Source: Rhabdophis nuchalis (taxonomy: Eukaryota; Chordata; Lepidosauria; Squamata; Natricidae). From it: a stretch of DNA of 64,000 nt. Numbering within the stretch: the stretch's first letter is position 1; each line of letters starts with the position of its first letter. Shown here one piece after another: positions 44,420 to 54,422 of the stretch. The notes beneath the pieces were generated by a model. The model did no database searches. It was not told the origin of the DNA and was given only the letters and a program-made list of their open reading frames with translations. Made by a program: the position numbers and the translations under genes. The stretch is from contig CM077644.1 of the NCBI GenBank assembly GCA_039707465.1, forward strand, positions 83,503,875 to 83,567,874, read 5' to 3'.

Positions 44420-44690
44420 TAAGGCCATATCTCGCTCCGTCCTTCGGGAAGCGGCCAGCTCAAATCCTTTGGAGTGATGGACGACTACACCAAGATAGAA
44501 AAGATTGGTGAAGGAACGTATGGTGTGGTGTACAAAGGCAAGCACAAGGCCACTGACCAAGTGGTGGCCATGAAGAAAATCTGCCTGGAGAGCGGTGAAG
44601 AGGGGGTCCCCAGCACTGCATCAGGGAAGTTTCCCTGCTGAAAGAGCTGCACCATCCCAACAGTGTGTGCTTTCAAGATGGCAGGAGTAG
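44420..44690 (+). pseudogene. CDK1: CDK1 retropseudogene, 5' part only
   Basis: After an apparent GC-rich 5' leader comes a start codon at 44477 and an intron-free frame. It reads [17 protein letters not shown], then [11 protein letters not shown] and [12 protein letters not shown], clearly cyclin-dependent kinase 1 (glycine-rich loop GEGTYG, lysine in VVAMKK, EGVPSTA of the PSTAIRE helix) rather than CDK2 or CDK3. One base is lost just after PSTA, then the other frame reads [13 protein letters not shown]. Homology fades near codon 70, where CR1 sequence begins. The catalytic loop and C-lobe are absent, so no kinase can be made. It is truncated at the 3' end, the opposite of an ordinary processed pseudogene. 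Confidence 0.88.
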
Positions 44691-45515
44691 CCAACACTCC
44701 AGAAGATAGGCTTAAGATACAAATCTTGACAAACTTGAACATTGGGCACTATCTAACAAAATGAAATTCAATGGTGAAAAAAGTAAGGTTAGGCATTTAG
44801 GCAAACAAACCAAGGAAAAATGCAAAGGTACAGTATAGGTGGTATTTTGCTCAATAGTAGCAACTGTGAGAGGGATCTTGGTATCCTAGTGGACAACCAT
44901 TTAAATATGAGCCAGCAGTGTGCAGCAGCTGCCAAAAAAGCCAACACAGTTCTAGGCTGCATAAACAGAGGGATAGAATCAAGATCACGTGAAGTGTTAA
45001 TACCAATTTATAATGCCTTGGTGAGGCCACACTTGGAATATGGCATCCAGTTTTGGTCGCCACGATGTAAAAAAGATGTGCAGACTCTGGAAAGAGTGCA
45101 GAGAAGAGCAACAAAGATGATTAGGGGACTGGAGGCTAAAACATATGAGGAACGGTTGCAGGAACTGGGTATGTCTAGTTTAATGAAAAGAAGGACTAGG
45201 GGAGAAGTGATAGCAGTGATCCAGTATCTCAGGAGTTGCCACAAAGAAGAGGGAGTCAAACTATTCTCCAAGGCACCTGAGGGAGAGCAAGAAGCAATGG
45301 GTGGAAACTAATCAAGGAGAGAAGCAACTTAGAACTGAGGAGAAATTTCCTGACAGTTAGAATAATTAATCAATGGAACTGCTTGCCTCCAGAAGTTGTG
45401 AATGCCCCAATCCTGGAAGTCTTTAAGAAGATGTTGGACAGCCTAGGCAGGGGGTTGGATTAGAAGACCTCCAAGGTACCTTCCAACTCTGCTATTGTAT
45501 TGTATTATATTATAT
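44691..45515 (+). repeat. CR1/L3 LINE 3' end fused to the CDK1 fragment
   Basis: Starts caacactccagaagataggc and runs through RT C-terminal coding (44820-45311 open), with [35 protein letters not shown] and [10 protein letters not shown]. It passes on to the 3' end ccttccaactctgc and a tail tattgtattgtattatat (45493-45515). It is closely similar to 6863-7454 but extends further 5'. It lacks the catalytic core. Confidence 0.9.
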
Positions 45516-45577
45516 CTGTCTGAAGTATTTTGGGCTCTGTAGACACACAAGGTTGATGTCATACATATCCTCTAGCC

Positions 45578-45775
45578 CAGTAATGGGATCCTATTATCTT
45601 CACTACCAGTTCAGTAGCAGGAGTGCACGCTTTGTTCACACATGGCATATCTGGGCGTGCTCAGAATCTTCCTCAGAAGGGTCCTTGATGATGTTGGGGA
45701 GGGTAGGCAGAGCCTCGCACCACAGCCACTACTGGTTCGCCTCAACTGGTGTGAAACGGTAGTATACCACTTCTG
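45578..45775 (+). mobile_element. hAT MITE (CAGTGGT family)
   Basis: A 198-bp element: cagtaatgggatcc ... accacttctg, with perfect 8-bp duplications ctctagcc (45570-45577, 45776-45783). Related to 1435-1606. Confidence 0.88.
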
Positions 45776-45783
45776 CTCTAGCC

Positions 45784-47400
45784 TTCTATTTCAACTCTAT
45801 CTTGCAACAATTCTTTGGCAGTAGAAATGGACTGTAGTATAGTAACGTTTCTCTAAATACTCATGACTTGATGTTAATACTGTCACAGTAAGTTTGCAAT
45901 ACATCATAGCTGATAAATTCTACACCAAGTAAGTGCAGGCAAGAGCTACATTTTTTATTTTGCCTTGCATTGCCTGTTGCCTGTATCACTTCCTCCCCAT
46001 TCTAAACAGTTATTCCATTATTCTCATGGAACCGTCATTCCATTTAGCCACAGGATAATGCCAGAAATGGGCTTCCTGTGATAAATGGCTTCTGCCCCAA
46101 CTCAGAGAATCATATATTATGTGGGTGTGCAACCATCTCCATGCCCTCAGTGATGGCAACCACTGGATTTTCACAATGTAACTGTAGGGAGTAACATAAT
46201 AAGTAGTTCCATACATTATGAACAGTCATCACCGTTTGGCACAGTGAATACATTTTCAAAGCATCCCCATAGTGTTTGCTATTTGCTAATTCTATTTGCT
46301 ATTTGCTAATTCCAAATCTCTTACAATTGTATAAATTCTTGATTACATGTCACTACTTCTTGATCAGTGACACATTTAGCACAAACAAAGTTCAAGGTTT
46401 CTGCTACCCGAAATTGGAATTTCCTTATCCTCTGGCCCTTTCTCACAATATGTCTTATTCTGAAATACATCAACATTTCCTTAGTTCCTACGTAATAGTG
46501 ACATTCACGTCACTGTAGCAAATTGAGGGGGGGGGAGTTATCCAGAGTATTTGCGACTGCAAATGCTGCTTTAAATTTCAGAGCATACTGCTGGTAGATA
46601 TTCAAGAGTTTTCTGCCAAAGTAGAGAATGTCATTTAAAGTTGGCCATAGTGAATTTAGCTAACCTAGGCTGATCTTGGAACATTAACCAGGGTCAGGTC
46701 TGAATAGTACTAGAATGGGAGGTTATCGGTATCTACCATACTAGTTGACTAGACTTGATGTTTCTTTTTAAAAAAATCTGATTTCTGTATTGTGGCCAAG
46801 AGAACGAACATAGGATAAGTGTTTCTAAAATTTCATAGTGAAATGCATCACTTATCTCAAGAACTTTAATTGAGACTTTCCCAAGGGAGGGACAAATTTA
46901 CCTCACAGTGAGTAAAAGAATGTGCTCTGCATGATTTTCCATATAGCTCTTTAAAAAAAGGTTTCTCCTTTCTTGAAAAATTGAAAATTCAGGAGGACAG
47001 CTGGAATATTGTTACCACACACCCACCCTGTAACAATTTTAACCAGATAATGAAGATAGAACTCAGTCTCACCAGTATCCATGATAAACCTGTTCCAAGT
47101 GCATATTTTATATCCGTGTCATGAATGGCTCACTCAAGTCTGCCAAATTAAAATGAATCCAATCTTCCAGCCCCCACCCCCAACCTCCACCAAGATATAT
47201 GAATAGGTCTTTATTCCTTCTTGTATTTTATGCTGTCAAAATTATATTCCATCTTTTTCTGCAGGAGCTCAAAATGAATAACCTCTCTTCGTTTTATTTG
47301 ACCAACCTTTAAAATATGTTGGAAAGAAAGAAGATGAGTATCTTCTTCTTCATCTTCTAATGTCACCCACTAAATTTTCATGAATGACAATAAAAATAAA
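45784..47400. other. intergenic, no recognised features
   Basis: A short repeat, ctatttgctaattc, is doubled at about 46279-46312. Otherwise nothing is recognised. Confidence 0.55.
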
Positions 47401-47454
47401 AATAAAAAAAGGATTTGATATAGTACCCAGGTTTACTCCAGGTTTATAGTACCC

Positions 47455-47831
47455 AGTCCGCTCCCACAGAGAGGGCCTCCTCAGGGTGCCGTCAGCCAGG
47501 CAATGCTGGCTGGCGACCCCTAGGGGGAGAGCCTTCTCTGTGGCAGCTGCTGCCCTCTGGAATGACCTGCCCCCTGACCTACGGACAATCACGAACCTGC
47601 GCCAGTTCCGTCGGGCCTTGAAGACCCATTTGTTTTGTGTGGCCGGCCTGGCATAGTTTTTTTAATTGTTTTAGTAAGGGTTTTTAACAGGATTTTAGTC
47701 AGGCTAGCTATTTAAGAGATTTTTAACTGTATTTTATATTTTATATCATTGCCTTTTATTAGTGCCTGTACACCGCCCTAAGTCCCGGAAGGGAGAATGG
47801 TGGTATAAAAATTTAATTAATTAATTAATTA

Positions 47832-47877
<46 letters not shown>
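47455..47877 (+). repeat. L2 LINE 3' fragment with AAT tail
   Basis: Plus-strand coding remnant ([15 protein letters not shown] segment at 47508-47545, then WNDLPPDLRTI) and 3' end (cgccctaagtcccggaagg). It ends in aatt and aat repeats (47811-47877). It is preceded by a small duplication of tagtacccag. Confidence 0.85.
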
Positions 47878-47878
<1 letters not shown>

Positions 47879-48387
47879 TATTATTTTGTATTACCATAAA
47901 CTAACATTAACACAGACTAATAGTTCTTCTCCTACATGGCTAAAGGTAACATTAATCCTGAGTCACTCTAATCCTAATTTATTAGGGACAAGATGTTTCA
48001 CTGCCCCATATCAGTACTGACTTTTTACATGCATATTTACAAACAGAGAAAGAAAGCAGAAAATAAGGCTCAACTTCAGGGAGATTAGAGATGGATGGAG
48101 CCTGCTGAGTGACTATTTTCAAACCTGTAATAACTGAAATCAGTTTATACGCAATGCATATTTTTTTCTTTACTTATGCAGTGACTGGGAACAATTACTG
48201 CTGTCCTACCAACATTGGCACCTGGAAGGCAAGGCAATTCTATTAAGGGTTGTCAATCAATGTCACATTCCTTGATGCATCATGAAATGTTATGATGAGG
48301 TTTGTACTGCCTGCTTGTCTTTCTTGGCCCAGAGAGCAACAGGATGAGGTCTATGACTGCATTCCAAATCAGAGTTTTGTAGTTGAA

Positions 48388-48545
48388 TGATGGTCAGTAC
48401 AGTGTAGTAACTAAGACTGAGGAGACCCGGGTTCAAGTTCATTCTCCATGAAACCTCAGTGGGTGAACTTTGTTGTGGTAGAAAGATAAGAGAAAGAATG
48501 ACTGAAATATACACCGCCTTATGTTCCTGAAGGAAAAGTAATACA
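48388..48545 (+). repeat. tRNA-derived SINE remnant
   Basis: cagtacagtgtagtaactaag and gacccgggttcaagttcattc resemble A- and B-box regions. This is followed by catgaaacctcagtgggtgaacttt and a LINE-like end (acaccgccttatgttcctgaagg). Confidence 0.6.
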
Positions 48546-49027
48546 CCCCAACCTGACCCTCTATTCCATTCTTCTAATGCAAATGCATAATTGAATAATT
48601 TAAACTGCCTTTTCTTTGCCTCCTCAGCCAGGGAGTACATGTCAAGTACTGAGTGGGCCCAGGGTTGGCTAACATTTGTTTGGGATACTAGCAGGACATG
48701 TAAAGGACAAATAGGCTAGACTAGGAAATAGAAAACCACCCCCAACAACTTTGAAGAAGACATTAACAACTTCTACAGCACAGTTGCCAAAATTAGTATG
48801 TAGTTAAGTCCACGTAGCCACTAAGATTCAACCTTGATTCACTAGTATCATGACATTTAAAAAAGAAATTCTCAGAAGATAACTTTTAGCAATCATCATA
48901 ATTTTTACTAAGAATTACAAACTACAGGAAGGGGTTCCAATAAATGCCTTTAGGTTAAATTCCTTTTAATATAGTTACGCAAAAAGAAGCTTTTTGGTCA
49001 CCCCTGGGAGATCTCAAAATCCATCTA

Positions 49028-52000
49028 TAATAATAATAATAATAATAATTTTAATTTATATCCCGCTCTCTCTCCCCAAGGGGACTCGAGGCGGGGCACA
49101 GGCAATTAAAAATACAAATAAAGCACAAGCAAATACAAAATACAGAGTTAAAAATAGATTAAATAGATCCTGCGCTAAAACCCATAAACTAAACTAAAAA
49201 TTACCCCTAAAAAACCCTAACCTAAAAAGAGACTACCCAAGGCCGGCCAGACGAAAAAAGTGCGTCTTTAATTTTAAGCGGAAGGATCGGAGGTCCGTGG
49301 TTGTCCTGATATCGGGGGGAAGGTCATTCCAGAGGGCTGGGCCCGCCACAGAGAAGGCCCTTCCCCTGGGCGTCGCCCGCTGACAAAGTCTAGTGGACGG
49401 CACCCGGAGAAGTCCCTCTCTGTGGGAGCGAATCGGCCGTGAGGATGTATGGGGCAGGATCCGATCCCGCAGGTAACTAGGTCCCGAGCCATGGAGCGCT
49501 TTGAAGATGGTAATTAACACCTTGAAGCGCACCCGGAAGACGACAGGTAGCCAGTGCAGCTCGCGCAACAGCGGTGTTACATGGGCAAACCTAGAGGTGC
49601 CCATAATTGCTCGCGCGGCTGCATTCTGGACCAACTGAAGCCTCCGGGTACACCTCAAGGGGAGCCCCATGTAGAGAGAGTTGCAATAATCCAGTCGGGA
49701 TGTCACGAGAGCATGAGTGACTGTGCGAAGGGCGTCCCGATCCAATAGGGGGCGCAACTGGCGTACCAGGCGAACCTGGTAAAACGCCCTCCTGGCCACG
49801 GCTGTCACTTGATCTTCCATGGACAGCCGGGTATCCAGGAGGACACCCAAGTTGCGCGCCCCATCCACAGGGGCAAGATGTTCGCCCCCTATGGCCAGCG
49901 TTGGAGAGAGCTGGTTGAATCGGGCAGCCGGAAACCACAGCCACTCGGTCTTGGTCGGGTTGAGCCTAAGTCCGTTACTTCCCATCCAGATCCGCACGGC
50001 TTCCAGGCACTGGCACATCACCGCTACGGCATCGTTGGGGTGGTTTGGGGTAGATATGTACAGCTGGGTGTCATCAGCGTACAGGTGGTACTCTACCCCA
50101 AAACCACGGATGATCTCGCCCAGCGGCTTCATGTATGCGTTAAACAGGAGAGGCGAGAGGACCGACCCCTGAGGCACCCCGCATGTGAGGGGTCTCGGGG
50201 TCGACCTCTGCTCTCCTGCCCGCACAAATTGCGATCGGCCAGAGAGGTAGGAGGAGAACCACCGTAAAACGGTGCCTCCCACCCCCAACCCCCCCAGCCG
50301 ATGCAATAGGATACCATGGTCGATGGTATCGAAAGCCTCCGAGAGGTCTAATAGGACCAGGATGGAGGAACATCCCCCATCTCTGGCCCTCCAGAGATCA
50401 TCTACCAACGCGACCAATGCCGTCTCGGTGCTATGCCCGGGCCGAAAGCCGGACTGGCGCGGATCTAGATAGTCAACTTCCTCCAGGTGACGGGGAAACT
50501 GTTGTGCCACCACACTCTCAACAACCTTCGCCAAGAAGGGAAGGTTGGAGACTGGACGGTAGTTGTTCAAAAGAGCTGGGTCCAAAGAGGGCTTCTTGAG
50601 GAGGGGCCTCACCATGGCCTCTTTTAGGGAGGCAGGCAAGGAACCCTCACTCAAGGATGCGTTGACAACCTCTTGGAGCCAGCCTCGTGTCACCTCCCAG
50701 GATGCCAGTACAAGCCAGGAGGGGCACGGGTCCAATAAACATGTGGTGGCTCGCAGTCGCCCACGTAGCCTGTCCATATCCTCGGAAGTAACGGAGTCAA
50801 ACTCCTCCCAAACAAGATCTCTCTCGTGGCATCCCACTGGGCCATGAATGGGGGTTAGCTCACTCTGTATCTGGGCGGTTTTCTCCTGCAGAAAAATCAC
50901 AAATTCCTCTGCTCTACCCTGTAGCGGGGCTTCCCGTTCCCTCTGTTGAAGGAGGGAGCGGGTCACCCTAAACAGGGCGGCAGGGCGGTTTTCTGCGGAT
51001 GCTATGAGAGTGGCACAATGATGACGTTTGGCCACCCTCAGCGCCACAATGTAAGTCCGTAAATGGGCTCTTACCTGTGTCCGGTCAGATTCAGAGCGGC
51101 TAGCCCTCCATCTTCTCTCTAGGCATCTCTTGCGGCGTTTCATCACCCGCAGCTCCTCAGTGAACCAAGGAGCCAGGGTGGTTCGCCGCCGCGAGAGAGG
51201 CCGCAAGGGCGCGACCCGATCTAAGGCTCCCACGGCCGCACTATTCCATGCGGCCGTGAGGTCCTCCATCGGGGCGCGGGTCAGGGATACAGGAAATGGC
51301 CCAAGCGCTGTCTGGAACCCATCCGGGTCCATCAAGCACCTGGGGCGGTACCAGATTGGTGACTCTGGTTCCGCCTCCCCGCGGAGCGGAGCAGCGGTCG
51401 GAAAGTCGAGCCGGAGAAGTGAGTGGTCTGACCATGACAAGGGTGTGATGACTATATCCCCTGTACCCAGATCACTTTTCCATTGGCCCGAGACGAAGAT
51501 GAGGTCCGGCGTATGTCCACCCTCGTGGGTGGGGCCCTGAATTACTTGGGTCAGGTCCATGGCCGTCATGGAAGCCATGAACTCCCGAGCTACCACGGAT
51601 GATTCGCCCAACGATGGCAGGTTAAAGTCCCCCATGACTATAAGTCTGGGGGTCTCCACTGCCACCGTAGCGATCACCTCCAGGAGCTCGGGCAGGGCTG
51701 CTGCTACATAGCGGGGAGCCAGGTATACAACCAGCAAGCCCAACTGCCTCCCTAGGCCCCACTTCACGCAGAGGGACTCACAGCCGGAAGTCTGAGGCAC
51801 AATGGTCTCTCTCGGCTCAAGGCCTTCCTTAATAATGACCGCTACCCCACCACCCCTGCCTAGGGCCCGCGGCTGATGAAATGCGCGGTAGCCTGGTGGG
51901 CACATTTCAACGAGGGGATGTCCTCCCTCGTGGCCCAACCAGGTCTCCGCAATTCCTACCAGGTCCGGCTCCCCCTCTGACACAAGGTCACTAATGAGGG

Positions 52001-52275
52001 GGGCTTTGTTGACAACGGACCTGGCGTTGCAAAACATCAGCCGCAGACCCTGGCTCTGTATTCCCTGGCCACCTAGCCTGCGGGGGTTGTGGCACCCAAC
52101 CGTTTGTAACCAACGGCTACGTGCCTCCAACCGGGAGGAAGGAACTTGTCTCCCCTCGGCCCTGCCCCTCCCCACGACCCTCTGGATGGGGAAGCCCTCC
52201 ACCGGAATGACTTGTGTTTCCCCCCTCTTAACGGAACACCTCCTTTTAAGGTGTTGGTTATCACTTGGAACGCCT
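49028..52275 (-). mobile_element. L2-clade LINE, nearly complete, young
   Basis: Minus strand: a short leader with a palindrome (ccttaaaagg flanked by aacacc/ggtgtt, 52235-52262), an uninterrupted ORF2, the 3' region with ggactcgaggcggggcac, and an ATT/TTA tail (49028-49048). The absence of stops in nearly 3 kb argues for recent insertion. No ORF1 or longer 5' UTR is present, and no target duplication could be fixed. It abuts the SINE at 52284. Confidence 0.9.
49233..52202 (-). CDS. L2-clade LINE ORF2: endonuclease plus reverse transcriptase, intact
   Basis: A 989-codon open frame, a normal length for an L2/CR1-type ORF2. Residues about 54-268 are an APE-type endonuclease: NARSV at the start, AETWL (E86), GDFNLP (D192), TPDLIF, and SWSDHSLL with the catalytic SDH (258-260). 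Residues about 525-770 are the reverse transcriptase: NNYRPVSNLPF, SGFRPGHSTETAL, motif A LDLSEAFD (618-625), GVPQGSVLSPLLF and motif C YADD (708-711). A C-terminal region rich in conserved Trp/Arg ([26 protein letters not shown]) ends the protein. The enzyme nicks target DNA and primes cDNA synthesis from the nick. All catalytic motifs visible are intact. The ATG used is the first in frame; the true start may differ. Confidence 0.92.
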   Translation of the reverse strand: MEGFPIQRVVGRGRAEGRQVPSSRLEARSRWLQTVGCHNPRRLGGQGIQSQGLRLMFCNARSVVNKAPLISDLVSEGEPDLVGIAETWLGHEGGHPLVEMCPPGYRAFHQPRALGRGGGVAVIIKEGLEPRETIVPQTSGCESLCVKWGLGRQLGLLVVYLAPRYVAAALPELLEVIATVAVETPRLIVMGDFNLPSLGESSVVAREFMASMTAMDLTQVIQGPTHEGGHTPDLIFVSGQWKSDLGTGDIVITPLSWSDHSLLRLDFPTAAPLRGEAEPESPIWYRPRCLMDPDGFQTALGPFPVSLTRAPMEDLTAAWNSAAVGALDRVAPLRPLSRRRTTLAPWFTEELRVMKRRKRCLERRWRASRSESDRTQVRAHLRTYIVALRVAKRHHCATLIASAENRPAALFRVTRSLLQQREREAPLQGRAEEFVIFLQEKTAQIQSELTPIHGPVGCHERDLVWEEFDSVTSEDMDRLRGRLRATTCLLDPCPSWLVLASWEVTRGWLQEVVNASLSEGSLPASLKEAMVRPLLKKPSLDPALLNNYRPVSNLPFLAKVVESVVAQQFPRHLEEVDYLDPRQSGFRPGHSTETALVALVDDLWRARDGGCSSILVLLDLSEAFDTIDHGILLHRLGGLGVGGTVLRWFSSYLSGRSQFVRAGEQRSTPRPLTCGVPQGSVLSPLLFNAYMKPLGEIIRGFGVEYHLYADDTQLYISTPNHPNDAVAVMCQCLEAVRIWMGSNGLRLNPTKTEWLWFPAARFNQLSPTLAIGGEHLAPVDGARNLGVLLDTRLSMEDQVTAVARRAFYQVRLVRQLRPLLDRDALRTVTHALVTSRLDYCNSLYMGLPLRCTRRLQLVQNAAARAIMGTSRFAHVTPLLRELHWLPVVFRVRFKVLITIFKALHGSGPSYLRDRILPHTSSRPIRSHREGLLRVPSTRLCQRATPRGRAFSVAGPALWNDLPPDIRTTTDLRSFRLKLKTHFFRLAGLG

Positions 52276-52283
52276 TATGTGGT

Positions 52284-52846
52284 GCATGAGCCAGGGTGGT
52301 GCAATGGTTAGAATGCAGTATTGCAGGCTAATTCTGCCAACGGCCAGAAGTTCAATTCTAATTGGCTCAGGGTTGACTCAGTCTTCCATTCTTCTGAGGT
52401 TGGTAAAATGAAGAGCCAGATTGTTGGGGACAATAGGCTGACTCTGTAAACCAGGAGTCCCCAACCTTTTTTGCACCAGGGACTGGTTTCATTTTAAAGA
52501 AAATTCTGCAGACAGGCTGGCGTAGAGGAGGAACGGGGGGGGGGAGGGGGAACAGGCGGCACATGTGCACGTGGGGGGGGGAGTCAGGTCACTCGGCCCT
52601 CTAGGGCCTCCAACGGTGCAAACGGCCGCGCCTGCGCTCTCCCCCATCCGGTGCGCGCTCTGCCCAGAGGGCTGCCCCCTCCTCCCTCCTCCTCGTCTCC
52701 GGCCCTGCGGCCTGGTTCCTATCAAGCCACGGACCAGCACCGGTCCGCGGCCCGGGGGTTGGGGACCCCTGCTGTAAACCATTTAGAGAGCACTATAAAG
52801 CACTATGAAGAGGTAGTCTAAGTGCTATTGGTAGAGCTACTGCTAT
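52284..52846 (+). repeat. Sauria-type SINE interrupted by a hAT MITE
   Basis: The head, agccagggtggtgcaatggttagaatgcag, and the body, ggctcagggttgactcagtcttccattc and aaaatgaagagccagattgtt, run to 52451. The SINE resumes at 52772 with ctgtaaaccatttagagagcac...aagtgctattgg. The MITE at 52452-52771 splits it. Confidence 0.85.
52452..52771 (-). mobile_element. hAT MITE (CAGGAGTCCCCAACC family) in a SINE
   Basis: A 320-bp element: caggagtccccaacc ... ggttggggacccctg, with perfect 8-bp duplications ctgtaaac (52444-52451, 52772-52779). The interior is the reverse complement of the 42791 copy, with GC-rich and G-run segments. Confidence 0.92.
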
Positions 52847-53115
52847 TTGTGGGATTGCCTACAGCTGAAGATATCTGCTTGCCCCACATACTGCAGTAGG
52901 AAAGGCACATTCCAGGTCCCTTCCTTAAAATAATATCATCTTATGGGACACAAGAGGTGTGGTTGATCTTGCTCTGTTTCTTACCTTTCTCCTTACCCTT
53001 AGTCTTTACAACACACTGGATACAGTCCTCATGCCCACCCTTTGTCTACTTGATGGTCATGATATGTGCCCTTTCTTGTGTTTGTTGGTTTCAATTTTCT
53101 TTCTTTTGTGAGCTG

Positions 53116-53432
53116 TGTTGTAACTTCACGAAAAGACAGGGTCCGGGATCAGGTTTGCTCTAACAGGTTTCTTTATTTCAGTTACAGAAGAAATAGGGAG
53201 TAAAGTAAAGCGCGGTAGACAGGGGCTCCCGCGCTTTGACAGCTCTTTATATTTGGAGCTGTCAAAGGGGGAGCCAATCAGGCTGCAGCAAGGGCCAGGC
53301 GCGCCTCAGCCAATCAGGCGCGTCTGTCGGTTGGCCGCCTTGCTACAGCCTGTTGCCAAGGCTCCAAGAGGCAGCCTGGAAGACCTGCGGCCGGTCGTAA
53401 GTCGAGACCGGTCGCAGGTCGAGGACACAACA
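53116..53432 (-). repeat. 3' LTR of the non-autonomous element
   Basis: Matches the 5' LTR at all but about three positions (ggttggcc versus ggttagcc, agaggcag versus agagacag, acaaca versus acagca). The AATAAA lies on the minus strand at about 53169-53174. Confidence 0.9.
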
Positions 53433-53447
53433 CCCCTTTCCCCCCTC
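53433..53447 (-). promoter_or_regulatory. polypurine tract
   Basis: The minus strand reads GAGGGGGGAAAGGGG directly before the 3' LTR, the expected primer for plus-strand synthesis. Confidence 0.85.
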
Positions 53448-54204
53448 GGTCTGCGCATGCGCGAAAAAGCTGTCCATCAGGAGAGCGGAGCATGCGCAGT
53501 CCGCCGGATTGTCCCAGAGTCTCGTCAGGAGCTGACGGAAGAGGACGTGCCCCTGGAAGCTCGTCCTTGCCGGGGTGTAGCTCCAGGCGGCGTCATCGGA
53601 GAGGCCTACCGATAGGCGGAGTCCTCTGGAACGGTGAGTCGGGGCGAGGGGGCGTGGCGATTGTTGTGTAGGCCTGGTCGTCCGCTCGGCTTGAGCTAGG
53701 CCGATGATGGTTGCCGGTAGGCGGCGTCAGGAGCAGGGAGGCCTGAACGGTGAAGGCCTTTTGTAGATCTTGCAGGCTCTCGGAGTCAGATGGGTAGGCC
53801 GGCCCGGTTGGGTGGGGTTGTTGGGCCCGGCGTGGCAGCCGGACGGCTGTTGTCGCTGGTGCAGGCAGCGGCCTGGCTTCTCGGGTTTTTTCGTTGGTGT
53901 AGCGGCTGGGATTGCCGGTCATCAGGGATCCTGCGTGGAGCCTCCGGTGTGGCTGGCGCAGGTGTCGGTGGCCCCTATGGCCGTAGCGGCGGTAGATGGG
54001 GCCTTGCACGGCGACTCGGGAGTCCCGTAGGCCTTGGCTGCTTCTGTCGGCTCGATCCGAGGGAGAAGCGGTGCGTTTCGTAGTTCCTGGCTGCTTCTGC
54101 CAGCTCTGTCCGGGGGAGAAGCGGTGTCCCGCGGCAGGTCGTCGACCGCTGCCAGGGTAGCCACAGCGTGCGCGGTTTCGAGGTCGCGGCCGCCGCAGCT
54201 CGAG

Positions 54205-54305
54205 AGGTCGTCGAGCGTCCTGGCCCGGTCGTCGTTGGCCGGCAGGGAGAGCTCGAGGTTGAGCGTCCTGGCCCGGTCGTCGTTGGCCGGCAGGGAAGCG
54301 CTCGA
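54205..54305 (-). repeat. internal tandem duplication in the LTR element
   Basis: A unit containing cgtcctggcccggtcgtcg and ttggccggcaggga occurs twice in succession (about 54217-54255 and 54265-54297). The spacing of about 48 bp is a multiple of three. Confidence 0.85.
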
Positions 54306-54403
54306 GGTTGCCCGTGGGAAGGGCCCAGGTTTCCGTGGCCGCGTCGATGGGTCGAGCGGAGGAAACGATCCGGTTGATCATACCGCGAAATGAGCTCTGC
54401 CTG

Positions 54404-54421
54404 ATCCCATCCTCGTCGCCA
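54404..54421 (-). promoter_or_regulatory. primer-binding site, tRNA-Ser(GCU) type
   Basis: The minus strand reads TGGCGACGAGGATGGGAT, one base inside the 5' LTR. This is the complement of a tRNA 3' end ATCCCATCCTCGTCGCCA, which matches vertebrate tRNA-Ser(GCU) as I recall it (acceptor stem GACGAGG). It would prime minus-strand cDNA synthesis. Confidence 0.75.
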
Positions 54422-54422
54422 G

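Noticed and set aside
44477..44690. A functional CDK gene
   Set aside because: It is intron-free, frameshifted after PSTA, and ends near codon 70 at a CR1 junction.
49554..52311. Several plus-strand open frames of 60-152 codons
   Set aside because: They are antisense shadows of the intact L2 ORF2, produced by its high GC content.
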